From Escherichia ruysiae (GTDB lineage: Bacteria > Pseudomonadota > Gammaproteobacteria > Enterobacterales > Enterobacteriaceae), in NCBI RefSeq assembly GCF_902498915.1, contig NZ_CABVLQ010000001.1: a DNA stretch of 64,000 nucleotides; one strand, given 5' to 3'. The notes beneath the pieces are model-generated. The model did not search any database and was not told where the DNA came from. It saw only the letters and a program-made list of their open reading frames with translations. Position numbers and translations under genes: made by a program. Below, in pieces: positions 50,020-59,571 of the stretch (the stretch's first letter is position 1; each line of letters starts with the position of its first letter).

Positions 50020-52266
50020 ATGCTCACTCGCCTGCGCGAAATAGTCGAAAAGGTAGCCAGCGCACCACGCCTGAATGAGGCGTTAAATATTCTGGTTACC
50101 GACATCTGTCTTGCGATGGATACCGAGGTCTGTTCGGTCTACCTGGCCGATCACGACCGACGTTGTTACTACCTGATGGCGACCCGAGGATTAAAAAAGC
50201 CACGTGGTCGCACCGTAACGCTCGCGTTTGATGAAGGGATCGTCGGCCTGGTTGGCAGGCTGGCGGAACCGATAAACCTTGCGGATGCGCAAAAACACCC
50301 CAGCTTCAAATATATCCCCTCCGTAAAAGAAGAACGTTTCCGCGCGTTTTTAGGCGTGCCAATTATTCAACGTCGCCAGTTACTTGGTGTACTGGTGGTA
50401 CAGCAACGAGAGTTGCGGCAGTACAACGAAAGTGAAGAATCTTTCCTGGTGACGCTTGCCACCCAGATGGCAGCTATTCTTTCTCAGTCGCAGTTGACTG
50501 CCTTGTTTGGGCAATATCGCCAGACGCGAATCCGCGCATTACCGGCAGCGCCCGGCGTGGCGATTGCTGAAGGCTGGCAGGATGCCACGTTACCCTTAAT
50601 GGAACAGGTATATCAGGCATCAACGCTGGATCCGGCTCTGGAACGCGAGCGACTGACCGGGGCGCTGGAAGAAGCGGCTAACGAGTTTCGTCGCTACAGC
50701 AAACGCTTTGCTGCCGGTGCACAAAAAGAAACAGCGGCTATTTTCGATCTTTACTCACACCTGCTTTCTGACACGCGTCTGCGTCGCGAATTATTTGACG
50801 AGGTGGATAAAGGCTCAGTTGCAGAGTGGGCGGTGAAAACGGTCATTGAAAAATTCGCCGAACAGTTTGCTGCGCTAAGTGATAGCTATCTCAAAGAGCG
50901 AGCCGGTGATTTACGTGCGCTGGGTCAGCGATTGTTGTTTCACCTTGATGATGCCAACCAGGGGGCGAACGCCTGGCCGGAACGTTTCATTCTGGTGGCA
51001 GATGAACTGTCAGCGACAACCCTTGCAGAGCTGCCTCAGGATCGCTTAGTCGGCGTTGTCGTGCGCGATGGCGCAGCCAACTCCCATGCTGCGATTATGG
51101 TACGTGCGCTGGGGATCCCTACCGTGATGGGCGCGGACATTCAGCCTTCGGTGCTGCATCGTCGCACACTGATTGTTGATGGTTATCGCGGTGAATTGCT
51201 GGTCGATCCGGAGCCGGTACTGCTGCAAGAATATCAGCGGCTGATTAGCGAAGAGATTGAGCTTAGCCGTCTGGCAGAAGATGACGTCAATTTACCTGCG
51301 CAGTTAAAAAGCGGCGAGCGCATAAAAGTTATGCTCAATGCGGGATTAAGCCCGGAACATGAAGAAAAACTGGGCAGTCGCATTGATGGTATCGGTCTTT
51401 ATCGCACCGAAATCCCTTTCATGCTGCAAAGTGGTTTCCCGTCGGAAGAAGAACAGGTGGCGCAGTATCAGGGGATGCTGCAAATGTTCAATGATAAACC
51501 TGTCACCCTGCGTACGCTGGATGTCGGTGCTGACAAACAATTGCCCTACATGCCGATCAGCGAAGAGAATCCATGCCTGGGGTGGCGTGGGATTCGCATT
51601 ACGCTCGATCAGCCGGAGATCTTTTTGATCCAGGTGCGGGCGATGTTGCGCGCCAATGCTGCAACGGGCAACCTGCACATTCTGTTGCCAATGGTCACAA
51701 GCCTGGATGAAGTTGACGAAGCACGCCGCTTGATTGAACGTGCCGGACGTGAAGTCGAGGAGATGATCGGTTACGCAATTCCCAAACCACGCATCGGTAT
51801 CATGCTGGAAGTACCTTCAATGGTATTTATGCTGCCGCATCTGGCAAACCGGATCGATTTTATCTCTGTTGGCACCAACGACCTGACTCAATACATCCTG
51901 GCCGTTGATCGCAACAACACCAGAGTAGCGAACATTTATGACAGTCTTCATCCTGGGATGTTACGTGCTCTGGCGATGATCGCCCGTGAGGCGGAAACGC
52001 AGGGAATCGATCTGCGTTTATGCGGTGAAATGGCGGGCGATCCCATGTGCGTGGCAATCCTCATTGGGCTGGGGTATCGCCATCTGTCTATGAACGGACG
52101 TTCTGTCGCGCGCGTAAAATACCTGCTGCGGCGCATTGATTTTGCCGAAGCAGAAAATCTTGCGCAGCGCAGTCTGGAAGCGCAACTGGCGACCGAAGTT
52201 CGTCATCAGGTAGCGGCATTTATGGAGCGTCGCGGTATGGGCGGGCTGATTCGCGGGGGGTTATAG
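50020..52266 (+). CDS. ptsP: PtsP, enzyme I of the nitrogen phosphotransferase system
   Basis: 748-residue enzyme I-Ntr. An N-terminal GAF domain (about 1-165) senses nitrogen signals (glutamine and 2-oxoglutarate). The phosphohistidine is in DGAANSHAAIMVRALG near residue 356. The C-terminal PEP-binding barrel shows MLEVPSMV and the conserved active cysteine in RLCGEMAGDP. It passes phosphate to NPr (PtsO) and then PtsN, influencing potassium, nitrogen and outer-membrane homeostasis. Confidence 0.97.
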   Translation: MLTRLREIVEKVASAPRLNEALNILVTDICLAMDTEVCSVYLADHDRRCYYLMATRGLKKPRGRTVTLAFDEGIVGLVGRLAEPINLADAQKHPSFKYIPSVKEERFRAFLGVPIIQRRQLLGVLVVQQRELRQYNESEESFLVTLATQMAAILSQSQLTALFGQYRQTRIRALPAAPGVAIAEGWQDATLPLMEQVYQASTLDPALERERLTGALEEAANEFRRYSKRFAAGAQKETAAIFDLYSHLLSDTRLRRELFDEVDKGSVAEWAVKTVIEKFAEQFAALSDSYLKERAGDLRALGQRLLFHLDDANQGANAWPERFILVADELSATTLAELPQDRLVGVVVRDGAANSHAAIMVRALGIPTVMGADIQPSVLHRRTLIVDGYRGELLVDPEPVLLQEYQRLISEEIELSRLAEDDVNLPAQLKSGERIKVMLNAGLSPEHEEKLGSRIDGIGLYRTEIPFMLQSGFPSEEEQVAQYQGMLQMFNDKPVTLRTLDVGADKQLPYMPISEENPCLGWRGIRITLDQPEIFLIQVRAMLRANAATGNLHILLPMVTSLDEVDEARRLIERAGREVEEMIGYAIPKPRIGIMLEVPSMVFMLPHLANRIDFISVGTNDLTQYILAVDRNNTRVANIYDSLHPGMLRALAMIAREAETQGIDLRLCGEMAGDPMCVAILIGLGYRHLSMNGRSVARVKYLLRRIDFAEAENLAQRSLEAQLATEVRHQVAAFMERRGMGGLIRGGL

Positions 52267-52416
52267 CGCGGATCATATACATATCTTTTAACGGTATCCG
52301 GCAACCAGCCAGGTTCCCTTGTGCTATTATTCGCACCTTTGGAGCGCCTGAAACCTGCGGCGCGCATTTCAATCGCTGTTCTCTTTCAGCGAAATAACAA
52401 GAACTTGTGGTGACAG

Positions 52417-53292
52417 ATGACCAGTAGCTATCTGCATTTTCCGGAATTTGATCCGGTCATTTTCTCAATAGGACCCGTGGCGCTTCACTGGTACGGCCTG
52501 ATGTATCTGGTGGGTTTCATTTTTGCAATGTGGCTGGCTGGGCGTCGGGCTAGCCGTCCAGGCAGCGGCTGGACCAAAAATGAAGTTGAAAACTTACTCT
52601 ATGCGGGCTTCCTCGGCGTCTTCCTTGGCGGACGTATTGGTTATGTTCTGTTCTACAACTTCCCGCAGTTTATGGCCGATCCGCTGTATCTGTTCCGTGT
52701 CTGGGACGGCGGCATGTCCTTCCACGGCGGTCTGATTGGCGTGATTGTGGTGATGATTATCTTCGCCCGCCGCACCAAACGTTCCTTCTTCCAGGTCTCT
52801 GATTTTATCGCACCGCTCATTCCATTTGGCCTTGGAGCCGGGCGTCTGGGCAACTTTATTAACGGTGAATTATGGGGGCGCGTTGACCCGAACTTCCCGT
52901 TTGCCATGCTGTTCCCTGGCTCCCGTACCGAAGACATTCTGTTGCTGCAAAACAACCCACAGTGGCAATCCATTTTCGACACCTACGGCGTACTACCGCG
53001 CCACCCGTCGCAACTTTACGAGATGCTGCTGGAAGGTGTGGTGCTGTTTATTATCCTCAACCTGTATATCCGTAAACCGCGCCCCATGGGGGCTGTCTCA
53101 GGCTTGTTCCTGATTGGCTATGGCGCGTTTCGCATCATTGTTGAGTTTTTCCGCCAGCCCGATGCGCAGTTCACCGGTGCATGGGTGCAGTACATCAGCA
53201 TGGGGCAAATTCTTTCCATCCCGATGATTGTCGCGGGTGTTTTCATGATGGTCTGGGCATATCGTCGCAGCCCACAGCAACACGTTTCCTGA
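52417..53292 (+). CDS. lgt: Lgt, prolipoprotein diacylglyceryl transferase
   Basis: 291-residue inner-membrane enzyme with seven helices that attaches diacylglycerol to the lipobox cysteine of lipoproteins, an essential step. The Lgt signature GAGRLGNFINGELWGR is near residue 140, and the catalytic-region HGGLIG is near 103. It is followed by thyA after six bases and the two are likely cotranscribed. A promoter with TATTAT near 52325 is plausible in the 150 bases upstream. Confidence 0.97.
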   Translation: MTSSYLHFPEFDPVIFSIGPVALHWYGLMYLVGFIFAMWLAGRRASRPGSGWTKNEVENLLYAGFLGVFLGGRIGYVLFYNFPQFMADPLYLFRVWDGGMSFHGGLIGVIVVMIIFARRTKRSFFQVSDFIAPLIPFGLGAGRLGNFINGELWGRVDPNFPFAMLFPGSRTEDILLLQNNPQWQSIFDTYGVLPRHPSQLYEMLLEGVVLFIILNLYIRKPRPMGAVSGLFLIGYGAFRIIVEFFRQPDAQFTGAWVQYISMGQILSIPMIVAGVFMMVWAYRRSPQQHVS

Positions 53293-53298
53293 GGAACC

Positions 53299-54093
53299 AT
53301 GAAACAGTATTTAGAACTGATGCAAAAAGTGCTCGACGAAGGCACACAGAAAAACGACCGTACCGGAACCGGAACGCTTTCCATTTTTGGTCATCAGATG
53401 CGTTTTAACCTGCAGGATGGATTCCCGTTAGTGACAACCAAACGTTGCCACCTGCGTTCCATTATCCATGAACTGCTGTGGTTCCTGCAGGGCGACACTA
53501 ACATTGCTTACCTGCACGAAAACAATGTCACCATTTGGGACGAGTGGGCCGATGAAAACGGCGATCTCGGTCCGGTTTATGGTAAACAGTGGCGCGCCTG
53601 GCCAACGCCAGATGGTCGTCATATTGACCAGATCACTACGGTACTGAACCAGCTGAAAAACGATCCGGATTCCCGCCGTATTATTGTTTCGGCGTGGAAC
53701 GTAGGCGAACTGGATAAAATGGCGCTGGCGCCGTGCCATGCGTTCTTCCAGTTCTATGTGGCAGACGGCAAACTCTCTTGCCAGCTTTATCAGCGTTCCT
53801 GTGACGTTTTCCTCGGCCTGCCGTTTAACATTGCCAGCTACGCGTTACTGGTGCATATGATGGCGCAGCAGTGCGATCTGGAAGTGGGTGATTTTGTCTG
53901 GACCGGTGGCGATACGCACCTGTACAGCAATCATATGGATCAAACCCATTTGCAATTAAGTCGTGAACCGCGTCCGCTGCCGAAGCTGATTATCAAACGT
54001 AAACCTGAATCCATCTTCGACTACCGTTTCGAAGACTTTGAGATTGAAGGCTACGATCCGCATCCGGGCATTAAAGCGCCGGTTGCTATCTAA
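53299..54093 (+). CDS. thyA: ThyA, thymidylate synthase
   Basis: 264-residue enzyme that methylates dUMP to dTMP with methylenetetrahydrofolate. The catalytic cysteine (146) is in LAPCHAFFQFYV. The dUMP-binding arginines lie in QRSCDVFLGLPFN, and the folate site near WDEWADENGDLGPVYG. The sequence is full length and intact. GAGGAAC precedes the ATG; a strong terminator follows. Confidence 0.98.
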   Translation: MKQYLELMQKVLDEGTQKNDRTGTGTLSIFGHQMRFNLQDGFPLVTTKRCHLRSIIHELLWFLQGDTNIAYLHENNVTIWDEWADENGDLGPVYGKQWRAWPTPDGRHIDQITTVLNQLKNDPDSRRIIVSAWNVGELDKMALAPCHAFFQFYVADGKLSCQLYQRSCDVFLGLPFNIASYALLVHMMAQQCDLEVGDFVWTGGDTHLYSNHMDQTHLQLSREPRPLPKLIIKRKPESIFDYRFEDFEIEGYDPHPGIKAPVAI

Positions 54094-54114
54094 ATTACGC
54101 AACATCCTGCCAGA

Positions 54115-54143
54115 GCCGACGCCAGTGTGCGTCGGTTTTTTTT
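54115..54143 (+). terminator. Terminator of thyA
   Basis: CCGACGC, six bases, GCGTCGG and eight T. It lies 22 bases past the stop. Confidence 0.93.
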
Positions 54144-54278
54144 ATCCTTCGCTAAATTCTTCGAGACGCCTTCCCGAAATTTTGCAACGCCCTGCAACAG
54201 CGTAAATAGTCCGGAAGACGCGCCGAAGAATGAGAAACTGACCCTCGTCTTTTTTTCTCCTCGTCGCATACTGCCGGC

Positions 54279-54749
54279 ATGAAAACACAACGTGGTTATA
54301 CGCTGATTGAAACGCTGGTTGCGATGCTGATTTTGGTCATGCTAAGCGCAAGTGGACTTTATGGCTGGCAATACTGGCAGCAGTCGCAACGGCTATGGCA
54401 AACCGCCAGCCAGGCGCGGGACTATTTGCTCTATTTACGTGAGGATGCCAACTGGCATAACCGCGACCACAGTATCAGCGTCATCAGGGAGGGGAAGTTA
54501 TGGTGTCTTGTGAGTTCTGCCGCAGGGGCGAATGCCTGTCATGGCAGTTCACCGCTGCTCTTCGTGCCACGCTGGCCCGACGTAGAAATGAGCGACCTGA
54601 CGCCTTCGCTCACTTTATTTGGCATGCGCAATACCGCATGGGCAGGGCATATTCGCTTCAAAAACTCAACGGGCGAGTGGTGGCTGGTGGTTTCGCCGTG
54701 GGGAAGGCTCCGGCTTTGCCAGCAAGGAGAAACAGAAGGATGTCTGTAA
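54279..54749 (+). CDS. ppdA: PpdA, prepilin-like protein
   Basis: 156-residue protein with a type IV prepilin leader: short basic MKTQRG, then YTLIETLVAMLILVMLSASG with Glu5 of the mature part. It is cut by a prepilin peptidase after glycine. The set ppdA-ppdB-ygdB-ppdC resembles minor pseudopilins (GspH/I/J/K-like) that prime a type IV pilus or secretion fibre. Its end overlaps ppdB by ten bases. Confidence 0.94.
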   Translation: MKTQRGYTLIETLVAMLILVMLSASGLYGWQYWQQSQRLWQTASQARDYLLYLREDANWHNRDHSISVIREGKLWCLVSSAAGANACHGSSPLLFVPRWPDVEMSDLTPSLTLFGMRNTAWAGHIRFKNSTGEWWLVVSPWGRLRLCQQGETEGCL

Positions 54750-55303
54750 AAGAGCAAGGATTTTCTCTGCTGGAAGTTTTGATTGCTATGGCGATCAGTA
54801 GCGTACTGTTGCTGGGGGCTGCACGATTTCTGCCTGCATTACAGCGTGAAAGTTTGACGAGCGCCCGTAAGCTGGCGCTGGAAGATGAAATCTGGCTGCG
54901 GATATTTACAGTCGCGAAGCATCTCCAGAGAGCGGGTTATTGTCATGGTAGCTGCACTGGCAAGGGGCTGGTCATTGTCGGGCAGGGTGACTGCATCATT
55001 GTTCAGTGGGATGCGAACAGTAACGGTATCTGGGAGAGCGAACCGGTAAAAGAGTCCGACCAGATTGGATTTCGTCTGAAGGAGCATGTGCTGGAAACGC
55101 TACGTGGTGCGACATCTTGTGAAGGTAAGGGCTGGGATAAAGTCACTAATCCGGATGCCATCATTATCGACACTTTTCAGGTCGTGCGTCAGGATGTCAG
55201 CGGTTTCTCGCCGGTGTTGACGGTTAATATGCGGGGCGCCAGTAAGGCTGAACCACAAACCGTGGTGGATGCCAGCTATAGCGTAACAGGATTCAACCTG
55301 TGA
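54740..55303 (+). CDS. ppdB: PpdB, prepilin-like protein
   Basis: 187 residues from ATG 54740. The leader MSVKEQG is followed by FSLLEVLIAMAISSVLLLGA, a prepilin N-terminus with Glu5. A longer in-frame reading upstream only runs through ppdA coding sequence and is not used. Its stop overlaps the ygdB GTG. GspJ/PilW-like by position in the set. Confidence 0.94.
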   Translation: MSVKEQGFSLLEVLIAMAISSVLLLGAARFLPALQRESLTSARKLALEDEIWLRIFTVAKHLQRAGYCHGSCTGKGLVIVGQGDCIIVQWDANSNGIWESEPVKESDQIGFRLKEHVLETLRGATSCEGKGWDKVTNPDAIIIDTFQVVRQDVSGFSPVLTVNMRGASKAEPQTVVDASYSVTGFNL

Positions 55304-55707
55304 ATAGTGAACGGGGAGTTTCATCGCTGGCACTGGTTCTGATGTTGCTGGTTTTGGGCAGCTTGCTGCTACAGGGAATGAGCCAACAGGATCGCAGTTT
55401 TGCCTCTCGGGTGACTATGGAAAGCCAGTCATTGCGTCGCCAGGCTATCGTACAGTCGGCGCTGGAATGGGGCAGAATGCACTCCTGGCAGACGCAGCCC
55501 GCAGTTCAGTGCTCACAGTACGCTGCAACCGGTGCCCGGGTTTGTCTGCGTTTACTGGCAGATAATGAAATCTTGCTGATTGCCGGTTATGAAGGCGTTT
55601 TGTTGTGGCGAACAGGCGAAGTCATCGATGGAAACATTGTTTTTTCGCCACGCGGCTGGAGTGATTTCTGCCCGCAGAAAGAGGGAGCGTTATGTCAGCT
55701 TCCCTGA
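55300..55707 (+). CDS. ygdB: YgdB, putative minor pilin-associated protein
   Basis: 135 residues from GTG 55300. An N-terminal hydrophobic helix (VSSLALVLMLLVLGSLLLQG) lies close to residue 5, with the look of a PilX/GspK-type minor pseudopilin but without a normal prepilin cleavage leader. It overlaps ppdB by four bases and ppdC by sixteen. DUF2509 family; function inferred from context only. Confidence 0.9.
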   Translation: MNSERGVSSLALVLMLLVLGSLLLQGMSQQDRSFASRVTMESQSLRRQAIVQSALEWGRMHSWQTQPAVQCSQYAATGARVCLRLLADNEILLIAGYEGVLLWRTGEVIDGNIVFSPRGWSDFCPQKEGALCQLP

Positions 55708-56015
55708 AGAATCAACAAGGCTTTAGCCTGCCGGAAGTGATGTTGGCGATGGTGCTGATGGTAATGATTGTCACTGCATTATCGGGGTATCAGAGAACAT
55801 TAATAAACAGTTTTGCCAGCAGAAACCAGTATCTGCAACTCTGGCGGCATGGCTGGCAGCAAACGCAACTGCGCGCGATTTCGCCACCTGCCAACTGGCA
55901 GGTTAACCGAATGCAGACATCGCAGGCGGGATGTGTCAGCATCAGCGTTACGTTAGTTTCACCCGAGGGCAGAGAAGGCGAGATGACCCGCCTGCATTGC
56001 CCGAATCGTCAGTAG
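55692..56015 (+). CDS. ppdC: PpdC, prepilin-like protein
   Basis: 107-residue protein with leader MSASLKNQQG and mature FSLPEVMLAMVLMVMIVTAL, the prepilin pattern with Glu5. It completes the four-gene overlapping set and stops twelve bases before recC. Confidence 0.93.
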   Translation: MSASLKNQQGFSLPEVMLAMVLMVMIVTALSGYQRTLINSFASRNQYLQLWRHGWQQTQLRAISPPANWQVNRMQTSQAGCVSISVTLVSPEGREGEMTRLHCPNRQ

Positions 56016-56027
56016 TCAGGAGCCGCT

Positions 56028-59000
56028 ATGTTAAGGGTCTACCATTCCAATCGTCTGGACGTGCTGGAAGCGTTGATGGAGTTTATCGTCGAACGCGAAC
56101 GGCTGGACGATCCTTTCGAACCAGAAATGATTCTGGTGCAAAGTACCGGTATGGCGCAGTGGCTGCAAATGACGCTGTCGCAGAAGTTCGGCATTGCGGC
56201 AAACATTGATTTCCCGCTGCCGGCGAGCTTTATCTGGGATATGTTCGTCCGCGTATTGCCGGAGATCCCCAAAGAGAGCGCCTTCAACAAACAGAGCATG
56301 AGCTGGAAACTGATGACTCTGCTGCCGCAACTGCTGGATCGCGAAGATTTTACCCTGTTGCGTCATTACCTGACTGACGATAGCGACAAGCGCAAGCTGT
56401 TTCAGCTTTCCTCAAAAGCGGCGGATCTGTTTGACCAGTATCTGGTCTATCGCCCGGACTGGCTGGCACAGTGGGAAGCGGGGCGCCTGGTTGAAGGGCT
56501 GGGAGAAGCGCAGACCTGGCAAGCTCCTTTGTGGAAGGCGCTGGTGGAATATACCCATGAACTGGGGCAACCGCGCTGGCACCGTGCCAATCTCTATCAA
56601 CGCTTTATCGAAACGCTGGAGTCCGCGACGACCTGCCCGCCGGGGTTACCTTTGCGTGTCTTTATATGCGGTATTTCCGCGTTACCGCCTGTTTATCTAC
56701 AGGCGCTACAGGCGCTGGGTAAACATATTGAAATCCATCTTCTGTTTACCAACCCTTGCCGTTATTACTGGGGTGATATTAAAGATCCGGCTTATCTGGC
56801 AAAGCTTCTGGCTCGCCAGCGGCGACACAGTTTTGAAGATCGCGAATTGCCGCTATTCCGCGATAGCGAAAACGCCGGACAGTTGTTTAACAGCGACGGC
56901 GAACAGGATGTTGGTAACCCGCTACTGGCCTCGTGGGGCAAACTGGGGCGCGACTACATCTATCTGCTTGCCGATCTCCAGAGCAGTCAGGAGCTGGACG
57001 CATTCGTTGATGTTACGCCAGACAGCCTGTTGCATAACATCCAGTCCGACATTCTCGAACTGGAAAATCGTGCCGTTGCGGGCGTGAATCTGGCAGAGTT
57101 TTCCCGTAGCGATAAAAAACGTCTGCTTGATCCACAAGATAACAGCGTCACCTTCCACGTATGCCACAGCCCGCAGCGCGAAGTGGAAGTTTTGCACGAT
57201 CGCCTGCTGGCGATGCTGGAAGAAGATCCGACACTTACTCCACGCGACATCATCGTGATGGTGGCCGACATCGATAGCTACAGTCCGTTTATTCAGGCTG
57301 TATTTGGTAGCGCACCTGCGGATCGTTACCTGCCTTATGCCATTTCCGACCGTCGGGCGCGTCAGTCGCATCCGGTGCTGGAAGCGTTTATCAGCCTGTT
57401 ATCACTACCTGACAGTCGCTTTGTGTCAGAGGATGTGCTGGCGCTGCTGGATGTGCCGGTGCTGGCGGCGCGGTTTGACATCACCGAAGAAGGGCTGCGT
57501 TATTTACGTCTGTGGGTTAATGAATCCGGCATTCGCTGGGGGATTGATGACGACAACGTTCGCGAGCTGGAACTCCCCGCCACCGGGCAACACACCTGGC
57601 GATTTGGCCTGACACGCATGTTGCTGGGCTATGCAATGGAGAGCGCCCAGGGCGAGTGGCAATCGGTTCTTCCTTATGACGAATCGAGCGGCTTAATTGC
57701 AGAACTGGTAGGGCATCTGGCGTCACTGCTAATGCAACTGAATATCTGGCGTCGCGGCCTGGCGCAGGAGCGTCCGCTTGAGGAGTGGCTGCCGGTTTGT
57801 CGCGATATGCTCAACGCCTTCTTCCTGCCGGATGCGGAAACCGAAGCGGCGATGACGCTTATTGAGCAGCAGTGGCAGGCGATTATCGCCGAAGGTTTAG
57901 GTGCGCAGTATGGCGACGCGGTGCCGCTGTCACTGTTACGTGATGAACTGGCACAACGCCTCGATCAAGAACGTATCAGCCAGCGTTTTCTTGCGGGTCC
58001 GGTTAACATTTGTACGCTGATGCCAATGCGTTCAATCCCGTTCAAAGTGGTTTGCCTGCTGGGGATGAACGATGGCGTTTACCCACGCCAGCTTGCACCA
58101 TTGGGCTTTGATTTAATGAGCCAGAAACCGAAGCGTGGCGACCGTAGCCGTCGCGATGACGACCGCTATCTGTTCCTGGAAGCGTTAATTTCCGCGCAGC
58201 AAAAACTCTATATCAGCTATATCGGGCGTTCCATCCAGGATAACAGTGAACGTTTCCCGTCGGTGCTGGTGCAGGAACTGATCGACTACATCGGACAAAG
58301 TCATTATCTGCCGGGTGATGAAGAGCTTAACTGTGATGAAAGCGAGGCAAGAGTAAAAGAGCATCTTACGTGCCTCCATACCCGGATGCCGTTTGATCCG
58401 CAAAACTACCAGCCTGGCGAGTTACAAAGCTATGCGCGTGAGTGGCTACCGGCAGCCAGCCAGGCAGGCAAGGCGCATTCTGAATTTGTCCAGCCTTTAC
58501 CGTTTACCTTGCCAGAAACCGTGCCGCTGGAAACGCTACAACGATTCTGGGCGCATCCGGTGCGAGCGTTTTTCCAGATGCGTTTACAGGTGCATTTTCG
58601 TACCGAAGACAGCGAAATTCCCGATACCGAGCCATTTATTCTCGAAGGGCTTAGCCGTTATCAAATCAATCAGCAGTTATTAAATGCGTTGGTGGATCAG
58701 GATGATGCAGAACGTTTGTTCCGCCGCTTCCGGGCGGCAGGGGATTTACCGTACGGTGCTTTTGGTGAAATTTTCTGGGAAACGCAGTGTCAGGAGATGC
58801 AGCAGCTTGCCGACAGAGTCATTGCCTGTCGCCAGCCGGGGCAGAGTATGGAAATCGATCTCGCGTGCAACGGTGTGCAGATTACTGGGTGGTTGCCGCA
58901 GGTTCAGCCGGATGGCCTGCTGCGCTGGCGTCCCTCTTTGCTCAGTGTGGCACAGGGAATGCAACTTTGGTTAGAACACCTTGTCTACTGTGCCAGTGGT

Positions 59001-59396
59001 GGTAACGGTGAAAGCCGCCTTTTTCTACGCAAAGACGGCGAGTGGCGTTTCCCGCCGCTTGCAGCCGAACAGGCTTTACATTACCTCTCACAACTGATTG
59101 AGGGGTATCGTGAAGGAATGTCCGCGCCGTTGCTGGTGTTACCTGAAAGTGGCGGCGCATGGCTAAAAACCTGTTATGACGCGGCAAACGATGCCATGCT
59201 GGATGACGATTCCACGTTGCAAAAAGCTCGAACGAAATTCCTTCAGGCTTACGAGGGCAACATAATGGTGCGTGGTGAAGGTGATGATATCTGGTATCAA
59301 CGGCTCTGGCGGCAATTAACGCCAGAGACAATGGAAGCCATCGTTGATCAGTCGCAACGTTTCTTGTTACCGCTATTTCGTTTTAATCAATCATGA
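56028..59396 (+). CDS. recC: RecC, exonuclease V subunit
   Basis: 1122-residue subunit of the RecBCD helicase-nuclease that handles double-strand breaks. RecC scans for the Chi sequence and splits the DNA strands; it is a helicase/nuclease fold that has lost catalytic residues. The protein begins MLRVYHSNRLDVLEALMEFI and is the full K-12 length. It is followed by ptrA and recB in one cluster. Confidence 0.97.
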   Translation: MLRVYHSNRLDVLEALMEFIVERERLDDPFEPEMILVQSTGMAQWLQMTLSQKFGIAANIDFPLPASFIWDMFVRVLPEIPKESAFNKQSMSWKLMTLLPQLLDREDFTLLRHYLTDDSDKRKLFQLSSKAADLFDQYLVYRPDWLAQWEAGRLVEGLGEAQTWQAPLWKALVEYTHELGQPRWHRANLYQRFIETLESATTCPPGLPLRVFICGISALPPVYLQALQALGKHIEIHLLFTNPCRYYWGDIKDPAYLAKLLARQRRHSFEDRELPLFRDSENAGQLFNSDGEQDVGNPLLASWGKLGRDYIYLLADLQSSQELDAFVDVTPDSLLHNIQSDILELENRAVAGVNLAEFSRSDKKRLLDPQDNSVTFHVCHSPQREVEVLHDRLLAMLEEDPTLTPRDIIVMVADIDSYSPFIQAVFGSAPADRYLPYAISDRRARQSHPVLEAFISLLSLPDSRFVSEDVLALLDVPVLAARFDITEEGLRYLRLWVNESGIRWGIDDDNVRELELPATGQHTWRFGLTRMLLGYAMESAQGEWQSVLPYDESSGLIAELVGHLASLLMQLNIWRRGLAQERPLEEWLPVCRDMLNAFFLPDAETEAAMTLIEQQWQAIIAEGLGAQYGDAVPLSLLRDELAQRLDQERISQRFLAGPVNICTLMPMRSIPFKVVCLLGMNDGVYPRQLAPLGFDLMSQKPKRGDRSRRDDDRYLFLEALISAQQKLYISYIGRSIQDNSERFPSVLVQELIDYIGQSHYLPGDEELNCDESEARVKEHLTCLHTRMPFDPQNYQPGELQSYAREWLPAASQAGKAHSEFVQPLPFTLPETVPLETLQRFWAHPVRAFFQMRLQVHFRTEDSEIPDTEPFILEGLSRYQINQQLLNALVDQDDAERLFRRFRAAGDLPYGAFGEIFWETQCQEMQQLADRVIACRQPGQSMEIDLACNGVQITGWLPQVQPDGLLRWRPSLLSVAQGMQLWLEHLVYCASGGNGESRLFLRKDGEWRFPPLAAEQALHYLSQLIEGYREGMSAPLLVLPESGGAWLKTCYDAANDAMLDDDSTLQKARTKFLQAYEGNIMVRGEGDDIWYQRLWRQLTPETMEAIVDQSQRFLLPLFRFNQS

Positions 59397-59571
59397 GTTC
59401 TGTATAAAAATTGCGCAATCCATCTGCTTACTTTATGATGCGCACCAGTCACGGACTGATGGTTATATAGACACAGGCTGACTCGTTCAGCACAAGATTA
59501 TATTCTGCCGGATGATTTTCTTTAAGTTATTGAATCTGGTTGAAAAATAAAGTTGATAATGAGGTTCGTGA

